Source: Paracidobacterium acidisoli (lineage in GTDB: Bacteria; Acidobacteriota; Terriglobia; Terriglobales; Acidobacteriaceae). From it: 64,000 nt of DNA. Positions 19,501 through 28,453 of the stretch are shown here, piece after piece. The position numbers and the translations under genes are program-made. The notes under the pieces are model-generated. The model had not been told where the DNA came from, did no database searches, and saw only the letters and a program-made list of their open reading frames with translations. The DNA is taken from contig NZ_QVQT02000001.1 of assembly GCF_003428625.2 (NCBI RefSeq), positions 186,001-250,000 of the forward strand. The letters run 5' to 3'. Numbering within the stretch: the first letter of the stretch is position 1; every line of letters begins with the position of its first letter.

Positions 19501-20346
19501 CTCGACGAGCAGAGCGGCCTGGGTCTGTTCTACAACGGCAGCAATCCGCTCGATCTCCACAGCGGATACGGCTCTTCGGATTTCGATCTGACGAACAATG
19601 TGACGTTCAGCTATGTCTACCAGCTGCCGAATGTGATCAAAGGCCACAACTGGCTGGCGAAGGTGGCAAACGGCTGGGGGCTCGAAGGCATTACCGTACT
19701 GCAGAGCGGCCAGCCTTACAGCGTGGAAGACTATTCAGGCACAATCGCCGGGCAGTACTACAGCACGAATGACGGCATCACCAACCCCATCGTTCCGCTG
19801 GCTCCAGGCGTGTCTCCTCATCAGGCGCTCACCGGACATGCAGGCGCCTTCAAAGACTCCAGCGGCAATGCCATTCCTGCCCTGAATTCGGGCGCGTTCC
19901 AGGTTCCTTTCGTCGCCCCAGGACAGAATGGTGCGCCGCCGTGCGGAGTCTCGACAGCAGGCAATCCGGTCTGCGATGTCTTCGAAACCACCTTCGCAGG
20001 CCCCGGACAGCGTAATATCTTCCGCGAGTCTGCACAGAAGCGAGCCGACATCTCACTCGTCAAGCTCTTCGCGGCAACCGAACGAGTGTCCTTTAAATAC
20101 ACCTTCGACGTCTTCAACGTTACGAACACAGCCAGCTTCGACATCCCGAATAATTCGGTCACTGCCAATTCCAATTACAACAACACGCCCGCCTATGACC
20201 CGACTCTCTCCTTTGCTGCAAACAGACAGAGTATTTTTTCGATCAATAATGACAACACCCTGGCCAGCGGACAGGGCCTTGGCGTCGTACAGCAGACGAT
20301 CGGAAGCCCGCGGCTGATCTCCATGTCGCTGCACGTACTCTTCTAG
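16543..20346 (+). CDS. Oar-like TonB-dependent receptor
   Basis: 1267 residues. ATG 16543 has GAGG about 8 nt upstream and a signal peptide ending near residue 30. A carboxypeptidase-regulatory-like Ig fold follows (IHGSVSDPSGAVLNDAVV, residues ~33-115), then a plug and a long barrel with many aromatic residues, ending in SLHVLF, as expected for an outer-membrane protein. This receptor type is expanded in Acidobacteriota and is thought to take up large carbohydrates or peptides. No glycan-degrading gene is adjacent, so the ligand is open. It stands alone, with a terminator after it. Confidence 0.92.
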   Translation: MMNTFLRLRMVQVCMLVVFALVLLPHLQAQQTLGTIHGSVSDPSGAVLNDAVVIAVNNATSLTRTATTAKDGSYAFQNLPIGTYLLSVEHSGFEKAAYPNIRVQENRTTTLNVQLQPGQVSESVIVQGSPLLNSVDTTNGYVLDNAQMQQIPLATGSFTQLAILAPGANSQFINGTGTNEGLGNQSLWVNGQRATDNTFTVNGIDVSNLFNGNSNSQEPSGRVVPNTGENFVSGGQIQTNTSVYDAIGNAMPTPVPEMIQELSVNTSMYDSQQGQTSGAQIELSTMGGSNAWHGQGFFSHQTNWLNAAPFFFRQQSAQYGGPIPENEVNPELHRYNGGGTFGGPILRDKLFFFLGYNHIRVTDQFNGTSDLYLPAGLSDDRSIAGLTTAVQSSEKPGTPFSGNFDKAAVALLQAKLPGGQFLIPSVGSNAANLLTAGTPDAVLIGSPIFTADQATANLDYNASKSDVLSLKYYYQHDPSTNPFTDSQVEGFTQRLDAGSQVAAISNSYTPSSHLSWQQVFGFSREKAYSTNDQPFTPQSLGINLFGFDTFPGITLRSTNPTYRSSLNIGPTSDFFRDGMFQNLWAPSTTVISTLGKHTLTYGARYSYTQLNIVNRRQNTGQITFDSFADLAEGNVDTNRSSFLQGASSRYYRANYIGAFVQDKYQINPRLSLTAGIRYDNDGAMTEKYGNFFNFDPNLYSYDSSTDTITNDGFVVAGNNKQFHTPGVSNSTLRNAQWGISPRLGLAWSPGWNNGRVVFRSGFGMYFNRGEYFTYLSPGAGSGISGPFGVTQEPPFVVPFPSPSGATLSNPFGSTLPAPPTGDPQTFYQYLPNMASLETGAATYPFGSYDMNNKLPYTMNYTLDMQWQLRNDMSLDIAYVGNRGRHGVVPVPFNQPGIATPSGPIHGQTYSYGYQATDTEGNPLTTEPYYTYDGGNTDLRVPFIGYSVNSVTYKAVGVSAYDALQVQWTKRMLHGLQFSASYTWSHSLDEQSGLGLFYNGSNPLDLHSGYGSSDFDLTNNVTFSYVYQLPNVIKGHNWLAKVANGWGLEGITVLQSGQPYSVEDYSGTIAGQYYSTNDGITNPIVPLAPGVSPHQALTGHAGAFKDSSGNAIPALNSGAFQVPFVAPGQNGAPPCGVSTAGNPVCDVFETTFAGPGQRNIFRESAQKRADISLVKLFAATERVSFKYTFDVFNVTNTASFDIPNNSVTANSNYNNTPAYDPTLSFAANRQSIFSINNDNTLASGQGLGVVQQTIGSPRLISMSLHVLF

Positions 20347-20357
20347 ACCTCAGAATA

Positions 20358-20380
20358 AGGGGACGCATCCTGCGTCCCCT
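20358..20380. terminator. Bidirectional hairpin terminator
   Basis: A perfect 10-bp stem (AGGGGACGCA / TGCGTCCCCT) with a 3-nt loop between the convergent receptor and ADOP genes. The minus side is followed by TATTCT. Confidence 0.6.
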
Positions 20381-20406
20381 CTGCGGCCTGTCCTCTGATC
20401 AGAAAG

Positions 20407-22869
20407 TTATTCGGAGCGCAGTGCTTCGGCTGCGTTCACGCGGGCTGCCCGCGCCGCCGGCACTGCCGATGCAATCACCGCAGCAGCCAGGATAACCAGC
20501 GCCGACACAAGGAAAGACAGCATTCCGGGCCGATGTACTCCTGCCACAAACCTGTCGACTCCGCGTGCGAAGACAATGCCGAACACCGCGCCGGCGCAGA
20601 CTCCAATCGCAGCAATCGTCAGCCCCTGCAACAGCACATCCGTCAGAATATTTCTCGGCTGCGCTCCCAGCGCCATGCGAATGCCAAACTCACGGATACG
20701 TCCGCTTACGGAAAACGCAAGCACTCCTGCCACGCCTACCACGGAGATCAGCAGCGCTACCGCGGCAAATCCGCCAAACACCAGCGCATTCAGCTTGTCG
20801 GGCGTCATCACTTCAGCGCGAATATCCTGGAGCGTGCTTGCATGCTCAACCGGCTGCTCCGACGAGATCTCATGAATGGTGCGCGTAATCAGCGGAGCCA
20901 CGGTATACGGGTCCTGCTTCGTGCGCACAAACAGACGCCCCTCCCATCCCTCCTGATCCGCAGGCTGATAGACCATCATCTCCGGTGAGGGGATGATGTT
21001 TTCATCATCCAGATCGGGCACCACTCCCACAATCCGCCGCGGCTCCATGCTGATGCCGATAAACTTCATCACGCCATCGGTCCACCGCAGCTCATGATTG
21101 AGCGCATCCTGCCCCGGGAACAGCTTTTGTGCAAGGCTTTGACTCACGATAACGACGCGCTCGGAGCCGCTCCTGTCTGAATCTCTGAAGTCGCGCCCTT
21201 CCGTAAGCGGCACGCCAAGCGTGTCGAAGTAGCCCGATGAGACCGACCGGAACTTTGCGCGCCAGTCTTCGAGCCCGTTCTTCGGCACAGCTCCCTGCGC
21301 GGCAAAGGCAAAGCTGATATCGAGCGCCTGGTCGTCACGCCACGGAACGCTGAAGCCGTTTGCGACATGAGCCACCCCGGGCAGTGCGCTCACCCGGCGC
21401 TGCACCTCGCGGTAAAACTCCCGCACCTGCTCCGGCGTGCGTCCATAAGACATGACCGGCAGATTCACGGCCAGTACACGCGAGGTATCGAATGGCGGCC
21501 GCGTCATCTCAAGCGTATAGAGTGTCCGCATCAGTACGGCCGCGCCGGTAAGCAGTAAGAACGAGGCCGTAATCTGCATCACGGCAAACATACGCAGCCG
21601 CCCATTGCTGCTTCCCGTAACCCGGGTTCCGCCACTCGCAAGGCTGACTCCCTGCCCTGCGCTGGCCGAAGGAAGCCGCGGTACAAGCGCCAGAAACACC
21701 GCCGCCACCAGAGCCAGCGCCACGCCAAACCACACCAGCGTAAAATCCAGCGTCAGCCCATCCGCACGCACAGAAAAGCGCGCCGCATAGTGTCCCAGTA
21801 CGACGACCATGGGCCATGCAAGCAGCAGCGCAGCAATCACTCCGCTGCCGCAAAGCACCAGGCTTTCCGCCAGCAGCGCGCGGCGCAGAGCAGCGGTGCT
21901 CGCTCCCAGCGCAGAGCGCACGGCCAGCTCCGATTCGCGGCGCACCGTACGGGCCAGCACGAGGTTCGCGACATTGGAGCACGCAATCACAAACAACAGC
22001 CCTGAAGCTGCGAATAGAACCCACAGAATGGTGTTGGCGCGCGAGTTGATCTGATCGTGCATACGCGTCACATCAATTCTGTAGTGGTCTTCGGATTTAT
22101 AGATCTCAGGATGAGCAGCCATGATCGCCGCATAGCGCGTCCGCAGCTCAGATCGCGCCTGCTCGAGGGTCGCTCCCGGAGCAAGCCGCGCGAAGACCTC
22201 GGTCATACGATGCTCCCGGCCGGTAACCATAGTGGCCGAGAGGTGGTGCGGGCTCGTCACAACATTGGCAATAATTTCAGTAGCCACCGGATACGGCATC
22301 GACGGCTCCAGAACACCCACGATCGTGGCGGAACGCGCTCCACTGAAGCTCTCCAGCCGCACCCTCCTGCCGATAACACTCGGATCGGCGTGCAGGGACG
22401 CGTTCCAGAACCGATATGTCAGCACAACGGCTCCCGTTGCATTGGGCCCATCGTCTGCCGGGGTCAGCAGCCGCCCCAGCACCGGACGCAGCCCCATCAC
22501 CTCGAAGTAATGACCATCGACCACGCCGGCAGGAATCTCACGCGGCGTGCCAAGTCCCACAAGGGTGAAATCAATCGCCGAAAAGGTTCCAAGCTGCTGA
22601 ATTGTCTTCAGGCCCTGACCGAGGTCGTCGATCTCAGGAATCGAGAAGGTCGCGTTTTCCTCCCCCAGCCCCGGCGCGCTTTGCCGAAGGTAGAGCAGAC
22701 GGTTCTCATCACGATTCACAAGCGGGCGCAGCAGCACCGCGCGCACCACACTGAAAATGGCCGCGTTGGCGCCGATGCCCAGAGCCAGTGTCAGAGCAAC
22801 GGTGATCCATAACGCACGAACGCGCCACAGCGACCGCATTGCGATTCTCAGATCATGAAAGAACAGCAT
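20407..22869 (-). CDS. ADOP-family ABC transporter permease (MacB/FtsX-like)
   Basis: 820 residues from ATG 22869, preceded by GAGG at 7 nt; a GTG at 22893 is less likely. It has the MacB periplasmic-core fold after the first helix, three central helices, a second periplasmic domain and C-terminal FtsX helices (FGIRMALGAQPRNIL, PAARAARVNAAEALRSE). The double layout and the length fit the acidobacterial duplicated orphan permease family. No ATPase gene is adjacent, which is usual for this family. Its promoter is overlapped by a PadR-like palindrome. The transported substrate is unknown. Confidence 0.93.
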   Translation of the reverse strand: MLFFHDLRIAMRSLWRVRALWITVALTLALGIGANAAIFSVVRAVLLRPLVNRDENRLLYLRQSAPGLGEENATFSIPEIDDLGQGLKTIQQLGTFSAIDFTLVGLGTPREIPAGVVDGHYFEVMGLRPVLGRLLTPADDGPNATGAVVLTYRFWNASLHADPSVIGRRVRLESFSGARSATIVGVLEPSMPYPVATEIIANVVTSPHHLSATMVTGREHRMTEVFARLAPGATLEQARSELRTRYAAIMAAHPEIYKSEDHYRIDVTRMHDQINSRANTILWVLFAASGLLFVIACSNVANLVLARTVRRESELAVRSALGASTAALRRALLAESLVLCGSGVIAALLLAWPMVVVLGHYAARFSVRADGLTLDFTLVWFGVALALVAAVFLALVPRLPSASAGQGVSLASGGTRVTGSSNGRLRMFAVMQITASFLLLTGAAVLMRTLYTLEMTRPPFDTSRVLAVNLPVMSYGRTPEQVREFYREVQRRVSALPGVAHVANGFSVPWRDDQALDISFAFAAQGAVPKNGLEDWRAKFRSVSSGYFDTLGVPLTEGRDFRDSDRSGSERVVIVSQSLAQKLFPGQDALNHELRWTDGVMKFIGISMEPRRIVGVVPDLDDENIIPSPEMMVYQPADQEGWEGRLFVRTKQDPYTVAPLITRTIHEISSEQPVEHASTLQDIRAEVMTPDKLNALVFGGFAAVALLISVVGVAGVLAFSVSGRIREFGIRMALGAQPRNILTDVLLQGLTIAAIGVCAGAVFGIVFARGVDRFVAGVHRPGMLSFLVSALVILAAAVIASAVPAARAARVNAAEALRSE

Positions 22870-22955
22870 GGTGGGCCTCACGTATCGCCGCACACTTTGC
22901 CTCTTCAGACTTCAGCCGCATTTACCTCGGGTCTGCTAAGGAGCGCTCGGCGATA

Positions 22956-22973
22956 TATGTTGATATCAACATA
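22956..22973. promoter_or_regulatory. PadR-type operator palindrome
   Basis: A perfect 18-bp palindrome, TATGTTGATATCAACATA, which contains ATGT-N8-ACAT, the known core of PadR-family operators. It covers the -10 element of the ADOP promoter, which argues for repression. No padR gene lies in the window. Confidence 0.65.
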
Positions 22974-22989
22974 CAAGGACTGGTGTCAA
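22960..22989 (-). promoter_or_regulatory. Promoter of ADOP permease
   Basis: On the minus strand, TTGACA (22984-22989), an 18-nt spacer and TATCAA (22960-22965), inside the palindrome. Confidence 0.5.
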
Positions 22990-23095
22990 GATATTCGCTC
23001 TTTACCTTTGGCGCTCCGAATCGGCGAGTTTCAGCGCCGCAATCATGACGGATGGCTGAAACATCGCGTCTGCAGAGAACCTCCGTCAACACGAG

Positions 23096-26000
23096 CTACT
23101 GCTCCATGTGCAGGATGGCCGGCTGCGCATCCTGCGGCGTGATGCTCATCCCCACCATCTCCGACGGGCTGACCACCCACAGCGCATACGTGGATGCATT
23201 TGGCGATCGAAGCAGCAGCGTTCCCCTCCCATCGTTCAGAGAAGAAGAGATGCTGTAGCTCCCTGTAAGAGCCTGATTGGCATTCAGACTTGCTCCCTGA
23301 GCGATATTCGCTGCGCCGGTAACGCTTCCCTGTCCCTGCACATTCTTTCCATCAAAGCTGAGCGTCCCCGACAGAAGAGAGGCCGCATCGGAAAACGACT
23401 CACCCGATGCAAAGAAATATGTGCCAAAGGCATCGGAGTTCACGAAAGGCTGCTTCACGGATTGCCCGTTCAGTTCTCCGTCTCCGACAAAAGCTGTCGA
23501 AGCATCCAGCACAAAAGCACGGTTCGGCGCGATGGCGTAGAGGTACCACGTGGAGCTCGAACCATTATTATTGTCCAGGTTCAGCGTGCCGCGGCCGTTG
23601 ATCTGCATATCATAGGCTCCGGTAAACACCGCTCCTGTCGTAACGGCGCCGCCGCTGTTCTGATCGAAGGTGACGACAACCCCTGAATTGCCGTCGAAGA
23701 CGATCTGACCGACCGTGTCCTGTGTGGTGTTGCCGTTGTTACCGCTCAGGCTGAATATCGCCGGCCCATTAAAGGATGCGCTCGAGAAGGCTCCGCCCGT
23801 CTGCAGTTCCGCAGGTCCGCTGAATACCGGATTTTTCGAGCTGAGCGCGTCGATCGACACCATATAGTACTCATTCGCCGAGATGACATAGATTGCGAAC
23901 CGGAACGAGCCGCCCTCAAAGCCGGGGATGCTCAGATCCACAGTGCCGCGGCCGCTGCTCTGCACTCTGATATCTCCATTGAACGGCGCAAAGGTCGGCA
24001 GCGCGACGCCCCCGTCATTCACGTCAAGGCTTCCAATCGAGATCACGCCCGCTTTGCAGTAGATCTCTCCCAGTGCGCCGATACGGTTGCCGCTCGCATC
24101 GCTTCCCGTCAGGTTCATCACATACGCGCCGGACAATGCTGCAGCGTTAAACGCAGTCGGGTCCTGGCGCATCAGCGTGCCCGATCCCTGCGTTCCGGAT
24201 GCATCGAACTCAATAAACTGTCCTCTTGTCCCGAGCGCATCCAGAACAAATGCGAAGGTCCGCGAGCCGAACGGGCCGGAGAGGGTCATCGTTCCGCGGC
24301 CATCGTTGCCTGTCTGATAGCTTCCGGTAAATGCAACGCTGGTCGCCGGACCGGACGCGCTGTTCACATCCTCCAGGCCCGACATCAGATTGCCGTTGCC
24401 ATCTGCAGTCATTGTTCCTGCCGCCTGATAAATGCCGCTGCCGTTCATGCCTTTGAACAAAAAGGCATACTGCCCCATCAGCTTCCTGTTATTGCCGGCA
24501 ACAAGAGTAAGAATGGCCGTCCCTGTCTGCGATGGATCACCCTGGGATGCAGCCGTAATCGTAATCGTTGCCGGACTGGGCAGCGTTGCGGGCGCTGTGT
24601 ACAAACCGCTGGTGCTGATGGTCCCGCACTCCGCACCGGAACAGCCGGCTCCCGCCGCATGCCACGTAACGGCTGTATTCGCCGTGCCGAAGACCGCGGA
24701 CTGGAACTGCTGGCTTCCGCCCACGGCAACCAGAGTGCTTGCCGGTGCAACCCGGATAATAAGCGGCAGCGTGATCGTGACGGATGCCGAAGCAGATCTG
24801 GTTCTGTCCGCATTCGAGGTTGCCGTCACGGTCACCAGCGCAGGCTTCGGAACAGTCGCCGGCGCGGTGAACACGCCACTCGACGAGATAGTGCCGCAGG
24901 CGCTGCCCGAGCATCCCGCGCCCGTCACACTCCACGTCACAGCGGTATTCAGCGTGCCGTTTACTGAGGCCGTGAACTGCCGCTGCGTCTCTGTCGCCAC
25001 CTGTGTCGCGCTGGGCGAGATGCTGACCATGATCTCCGGCAGAATGCTTACCACCGCGCTGCTCGTCTTCGTGGTATCGGCCACGGAGGTCGCCGTTACC
25101 GTGACCTGAGCAGGGTTCGGCACCGCGGCAGGCGCGGTGTAAAGACCGCCGGATGTCACCGTGCCGCAGGCCGCACCGGAACATCCGCTGCCGCTCACAC
25201 TCCACGTCACCGCCGTGTTCGTCGCACCGGTCACCGTCGCAGTAAACTGCTGCGTGTTCCCCGTAACAATCTGCGCCGTCGCCGGAGAGATGTGCACCAC
25301 CACCGGCGGCAGAATCGTTACCGTGACGGAAGCTGACTTCGTAATATCGGCATTTGAAGTAGCCGTCACGGTCACCTGCGCTGGGCTCGGCACCGCCGGC
25401 GGCGCCGTATAGAGACCACTCGACGAGATGGTTCCACAGGTGGCGCCCGTGCAACCGGCTCCGCTCAGGCTCCATGTCACTGCCGTATTCGTGGTTCCGG
25501 TCACAGCTGCCGTAAACGACTGCGTCTTTCCCGCCATCACCTGCGCTGCCGTGGGCGAAATGGTAATCGCCACCGGCTTCAGGATGGTCACCGATGCCGT
25601 TGCCTTCTTCGTGCTGTCTGCCGACGACGCCGCCGTCACCGTGACCAAAGCCGGAGCAGGCACAGTCAGCGGCGCCGTATACAGTCCCGCTGCTGAAATC
25701 GTTCCACACGCGGCGCCCGTGCAGCCGCTGCCGCTCACGCTCCACGTCACCACGGTATTCGGCGTATTTGTAACCGTCGCGGTGAACTGTTGGGTCTTCC
25801 CGGCAACCACCTGGGTATTTTGCGGAGAAAGAGTGACCTGTATCGGAAGCGTAATGGTCACGATGGCCGTGCCTGACTTCGATGTATCGGCAACAGAGGT
25901 TGCAGTGACCGTCAACTGCGCCGGGCTCGGCACCGCGGCCGGCGCGGAATACAAACCGGCCGTCGAGATCGTTCCACATGCGGCGCCCGTGCAGCCGCTG

Positions 26001-27535
26001 CCGCTCACGCTCCACGTCACCGCGGTATTGGAGCTTCCACCGACCGTCGCGGTGAACTGCTGTGAGCTCCCGACAGCGACCTGAGCGCTGCCTGGCGCAA
26101 CGCTTACAACAATAGAATGCAGAACCGTTACGATGGCGGTCGCCGACTTCGTCGTATCGGCAACAGAAGTTGCACTAACAGAAACCTGCGCCGGGCTGGG
26201 CACATCTGCTGGAGCGGTATAAAGACCTGTTGTGGAAACAGTGCCGCACGCCGCGCCGGAGCATCCTGCGCCGCTCACGCTCCAGGTAACCGCGGTATTG
26301 GATGTACCGCCCACTGTTACCGTGAACTGCTGCGTCTTTCCGGTAACGACCTGCGCCGTCGCGGGAGCAATCGAAATCGTCACCAGCGGAAGAACCGTGA
26401 CTGTCGCGGCAGCCGATTTTGTATTGTCTGCTGTGGAGGTCGCGGTCACCATAACCTGGGCCGGGCTGGGCACAGCCGCAGGAGCGGTATATAAACCGCT
26501 CGACGAGATGATGCCGCAGCTGCTGCCGGAACAACCGCTGCCGCTCACGCTCCAGCTCACCGCGGTGTTCGTCGTATTCGTCACGGTTGCGGTGAACTGC
26601 TGCGTCCTGGTGGCAACGACCTGCGCCGTGGTGGGCGCGAGGCTAATGGCTACAGGCGGCAGCAGGGTGACCGTCGCGGACGCCGACTTTGTGCTGTCGG
26701 CCACCGAGGTCGCCTTCACCGTAACCTGTGCCGGACTCGGCAAAGTAGCCGGCGCTGTATAAAGTCCGCTGGAGGAAAGTGTGCCGCAGGCGCTGCCCGA
26801 ACAGCCGCTGCCGGCAAGGCTCCAGATCACCGTCGTATTCGTCGTATTGATGACCGTCGCGGTAAACTGCTGCGACTTCCCGGCAACCACCTGCGCCGTA
26901 GTCGGAGCAATACTCACCGCAACAGGAGGAAGAATGGTCACTACAGCCGTGTCTGACTTCAGCGGATTCGCCACCGATGTTGCGGTAATGGTGACCGTGG
27001 CCGGACTGGGTACCGTTGCCGGCGCCGAATACACTCCGGTCGATGAGATCGCCCCGCACCCTGCTTCCGAGCAGCCGCTGCCGGCAACACTCCATGTAAC
27101 GGCTGTATTCGATGCTCCCGTAACCAGCGCGGTAAACAACTGCTGGTGGCTCACCACTACACCCACACTGGCCGGCGACACGGAAACAGCGGCATTCAGC
27201 GCGGTTCCCACAAACACGCTGGCGGTCGCGGACTGCGAGAGGTCCTGAAGCGATGTTGCCGTCACGTTCACAACAGGAGGATTGGGAGCTACAGAAGGCG
27301 CCGTATACACGCCCAGCCCATTGATCTGTCCGCAGGCGATTCCACTGCAACCCGCTCCTGAGAGGCTCCAGATCACGACGCTGTTGCTGGTGCCGCTGAC
27401 TGTGGCTGTAAACTGCAGCTGGCCTCCGGGCAGCACGCCTCCAGGATTCGGCGACAGCGACACGGAAACAGCAAAAGCACTTTGACAAACGAGAAGAAGG
27501 AGTAAAAGCCGCGCGATCTTCACCAGACGATTCAT
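23096..27535 (-). CDS. Giant secreted Ig-like repeat protein with paired cysteines
   Basis: 1479 residues from ATG 27535, preceded by AGGAAACC. A signal peptide of about 22 residues is followed by eleven Ig-like repeats of about 90 residues. Each repeat carries a WS(V/L)SG-GC-x4-CG core and GLYTAP. The two cysteines in each copy probably form a disulfide. The last ~460 residues are a different beta-rich region (KLMGQYAFLFKG, GRGTMTLSG, and repeated DG and GRGTL motifs) shared with the protein at 28454. There is no LPxTG, autotransporter or C-terminal sorting signal that I recognise. It is probably a surface or matrix adhesin-like protein (inference). Confidence 0.85.
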   Translation of the reverse strand: MNRLVKIARLLLLLLVCQSAFAVSVSLSPNPGGVLPGGQLQFTATVSGTSNSVVIWSLSGAGCSGIACGQINGLGVYTAPSVAPNPPVVNVTATSLQDLSQSATASVFVGTALNAAVSVSPASVGVVVSHQQLFTALVTGASNTAVTWSVAGSGCSEAGCGAISSTGVYSAPATVPSPATVTITATSVANPLKSDTAVVTILPPVAVSIAPTTAQVVAGKSQQFTATVINTTNTTVIWSLAGSGCSGSACGTLSSSGLYTAPATLPSPAQVTVKATSVADSTKSASATVTLLPPVAISLAPTTAQVVATRTQQFTATVTNTTNTAVSWSVSGSGCSGSSCGIISSSGLYTAPAAVPSPAQVMVTATSTADNTKSAAATVTVLPLVTISIAPATAQVVTGKTQQFTVTVGGTSNTAVTWSVSGAGCSGAACGTVSTTGLYTAPADVPSPAQVSVSATSVADTTKSATAIVTVLHSIVVSVAPGSAQVAVGSSQQFTATVGGSSNTAVTWSVSGSGCTGAACGTISTAGLYSAPAAVPSPAQLTVTATSVADTSKSGTAIVTITLPIQVTLSPQNTQVVAGKTQQFTATVTNTPNTVVTWSVSGSGCTGAACGTISAAGLYTAPLTVPAPALVTVTAASSADSTKKATASVTILKPVAITISPTAAQVMAGKTQSFTAAVTGTTNTAVTWSLSGAGCTGATCGTISSSGLYTAPPAVPSPAQVTVTATSNADITKSASVTVTILPPVVVHISPATAQIVTGNTQQFTATVTGATNTAVTWSVSGSGCSGAACGTVTSGGLYTAPAAVPNPAQVTVTATSVADTTKTSSAVVSILPEIMVSISPSATQVATETQRQFTASVNGTLNTAVTWSVTGAGCSGSACGTISSSGVFTAPATVPKPALVTVTATSNADRTRSASASVTITLPLIIRVAPASTLVAVGGSQQFQSAVFGTANTAVTWHAAGAGCSGAECGTISTSGLYTAPATLPSPATITITAASQGDPSQTGTAILTLVAGNNRKLMGQYAFLFKGMNGSGIYQAAGTMTADGNGNLMSGLEDVNSASGPATSVAFTGSYQTGNDGRGTMTLSGPFGSRTFAFVLDALGTRGQFIEFDASGTQGSGTLMRQDPTAFNAAALSGAYVMNLTGSDASGNRIGALGEIYCKAGVISIGSLDVNDGGVALPTFAPFNGDIRVQSSGRGTVDLSIPGFEGGSFRFAIYVISANEYYMVSIDALSSKNPVFSGPAELQTGGAFSSASFNGPAIFSLSGNNGNTTQDTVGQIVFDGNSGVVVTFDQNSGGAVTTGAVFTGAYDMQINGRGTLNLDNNNGSSSTWYLYAIAPNRAFVLDASTAFVGDGELNGQSVKQPFVNSDAFGTYFFASGESFSDAASLLSGTLSFDGKNVQGQGSVTGAANIAQGASLNANQALTGSYSISSSLNDGRGTLLLRSPNASTYALWVVSPSEMVGMSITPQDAQPAILHMEQ
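24500..27469 (-). repeat. Eleven tandem Ig-domain coding repeats (~270 bp units)
   Basis: The units code for the Cys-paired Ig domains. Neighbouring copies are similar at DNA level, so this stretch is prone to recombination and to assembly error. The repeat regularity also keeps opposite frames open. Confidence 0.8.
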
Positions 27536-27640
27536 GGTTTCCTGCTTCCACTTACTTCCCGCTTACCACGGCTTATCAGCGCACTGGATGTAAGCTATCC
27601 CGTCTGTTCGGAAGTTCATTCCACCACGGAGGTGCAATGG

Positions 27641-27665
27641 CCGCAATTGTGCAATTGGCTTAGTC
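27641..27665 (-). promoter_or_regulatory. Shared upstream element, copy 1
   Basis: These 25 bases match 35168-35192 at 22 positions. On the minus strand the core 14-mer (27652-27665) fits GAYTARNYCANNTG. It lies about 118 nt upstream of the giant Ig-repeat gene. Confidence 0.5.
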
Positions 27666-27692
27666 CTGCATCCGCGCAGCAGCGCTTTTGCA

Positions 27693-28376
27693 TTACTCCT
27701 CTTCAAGTGCCTTCAGCGCATCCTGCGCATCGGGAAAGCCCTGCTGGCTTGACTTCTGATACCAGGCAATCGCCGCGGTTTTGCTCTTCTGCACGCCGAG
27801 TCCGCGCTCATACAGATAGCCGACCTTGTACTGCGCTTCCGGGCGCCCCTGCTGCGCCGCCATCAGATACCACTTCATCGCGTCTGTATAACTCTGCTGC
27901 GGCCCCTGTCCTTTTTCATACATCTCGCCCAGACGGTACTGCGCTTCAGGGCGCCCCTGTTCAGCCGCCTTCTCATACCACTTCGCCGCTTCGGCGTAGT
28001 CGCGGCTTACTCCCCGTCCCTGGTCATAAAGCACGGCCAGCCGGTACTGCGCGTCTTTGTATCCCTGTTTTGCCGCGAGCGTGTACCACTTCGCAGCCTC
28101 GGCCGGATCAGGCGGGCGAATCCCTGCATCGTACATGCCGCCCAGCTTGTACTGTCCGTCCGCGTAACCCTGCTCGGCGGCCATTTTGAACCACTTCATC
28201 GCCTCGCGCGAATCGCGTGGCACCCCCAGAGCGTAGGTCATGCCAAGCTTCACCTGAGCCGCCGCATCACCGGAAGCTGCCTTCGCTTTCAGCGCGGCGT
28301 GGTCGTCCTGCGCGCGGGCGGAAACAAGCGGCATCACCGCCACGATCACGGCAAACAGTAATACAAGTCGCTTCAT
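27693..28376 (-). CDS. Secreted Sel1-like repeat protein
   Basis: About 227 residues. Three ATGs compete (28388, 28382, 28376). The last has GAGG 6 nt upstream and gives a clean signal peptide ending SARA. Five to six Sel1 repeats of 36 residues follow (AAEQGYADGQYKLGGMYDAG and variants), forming a TPR-like solenoid for protein contacts. It sits between two paralogous Ig-repeat genes on the same strand and may act with them in the periplasm (inference). Confidence 0.88.
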   Translation of the reverse strand: MKRLVLLFAVIVAVMPLVSARAQDDHAALKAKAASGDAAAQVKLGMTYALGVPRDSREAMKWFKMAAEQGYADGQYKLGGMYDAGIRPPDPAEAAKWYTLAAKQGYKDAQYRLAVLYDQGRGVSRDYAEAAKWYEKAAEQGRPEAQYRLGEMYEKGQGPQQSYTDAMKWYLMAAQQGRPEAQYKVGYLYERGLGVQKSKTAAIAWYQKSSQQGFPDAQDALKALEEE

Positions 28377-28453
28377 ACTCATCCTCATTCCCGCCGGCCA
28401 ACCGGCGCCGTCAGCCGGACTGAAGTTATCCCGCAGAAAAACTTCGCGCTCCT

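Noticed and set aside
24500-27469. Regular repeats that could suggest a CRISPR array
   Set aside because: Units are about 270 bp, coding and without short identical repeats and spacers.
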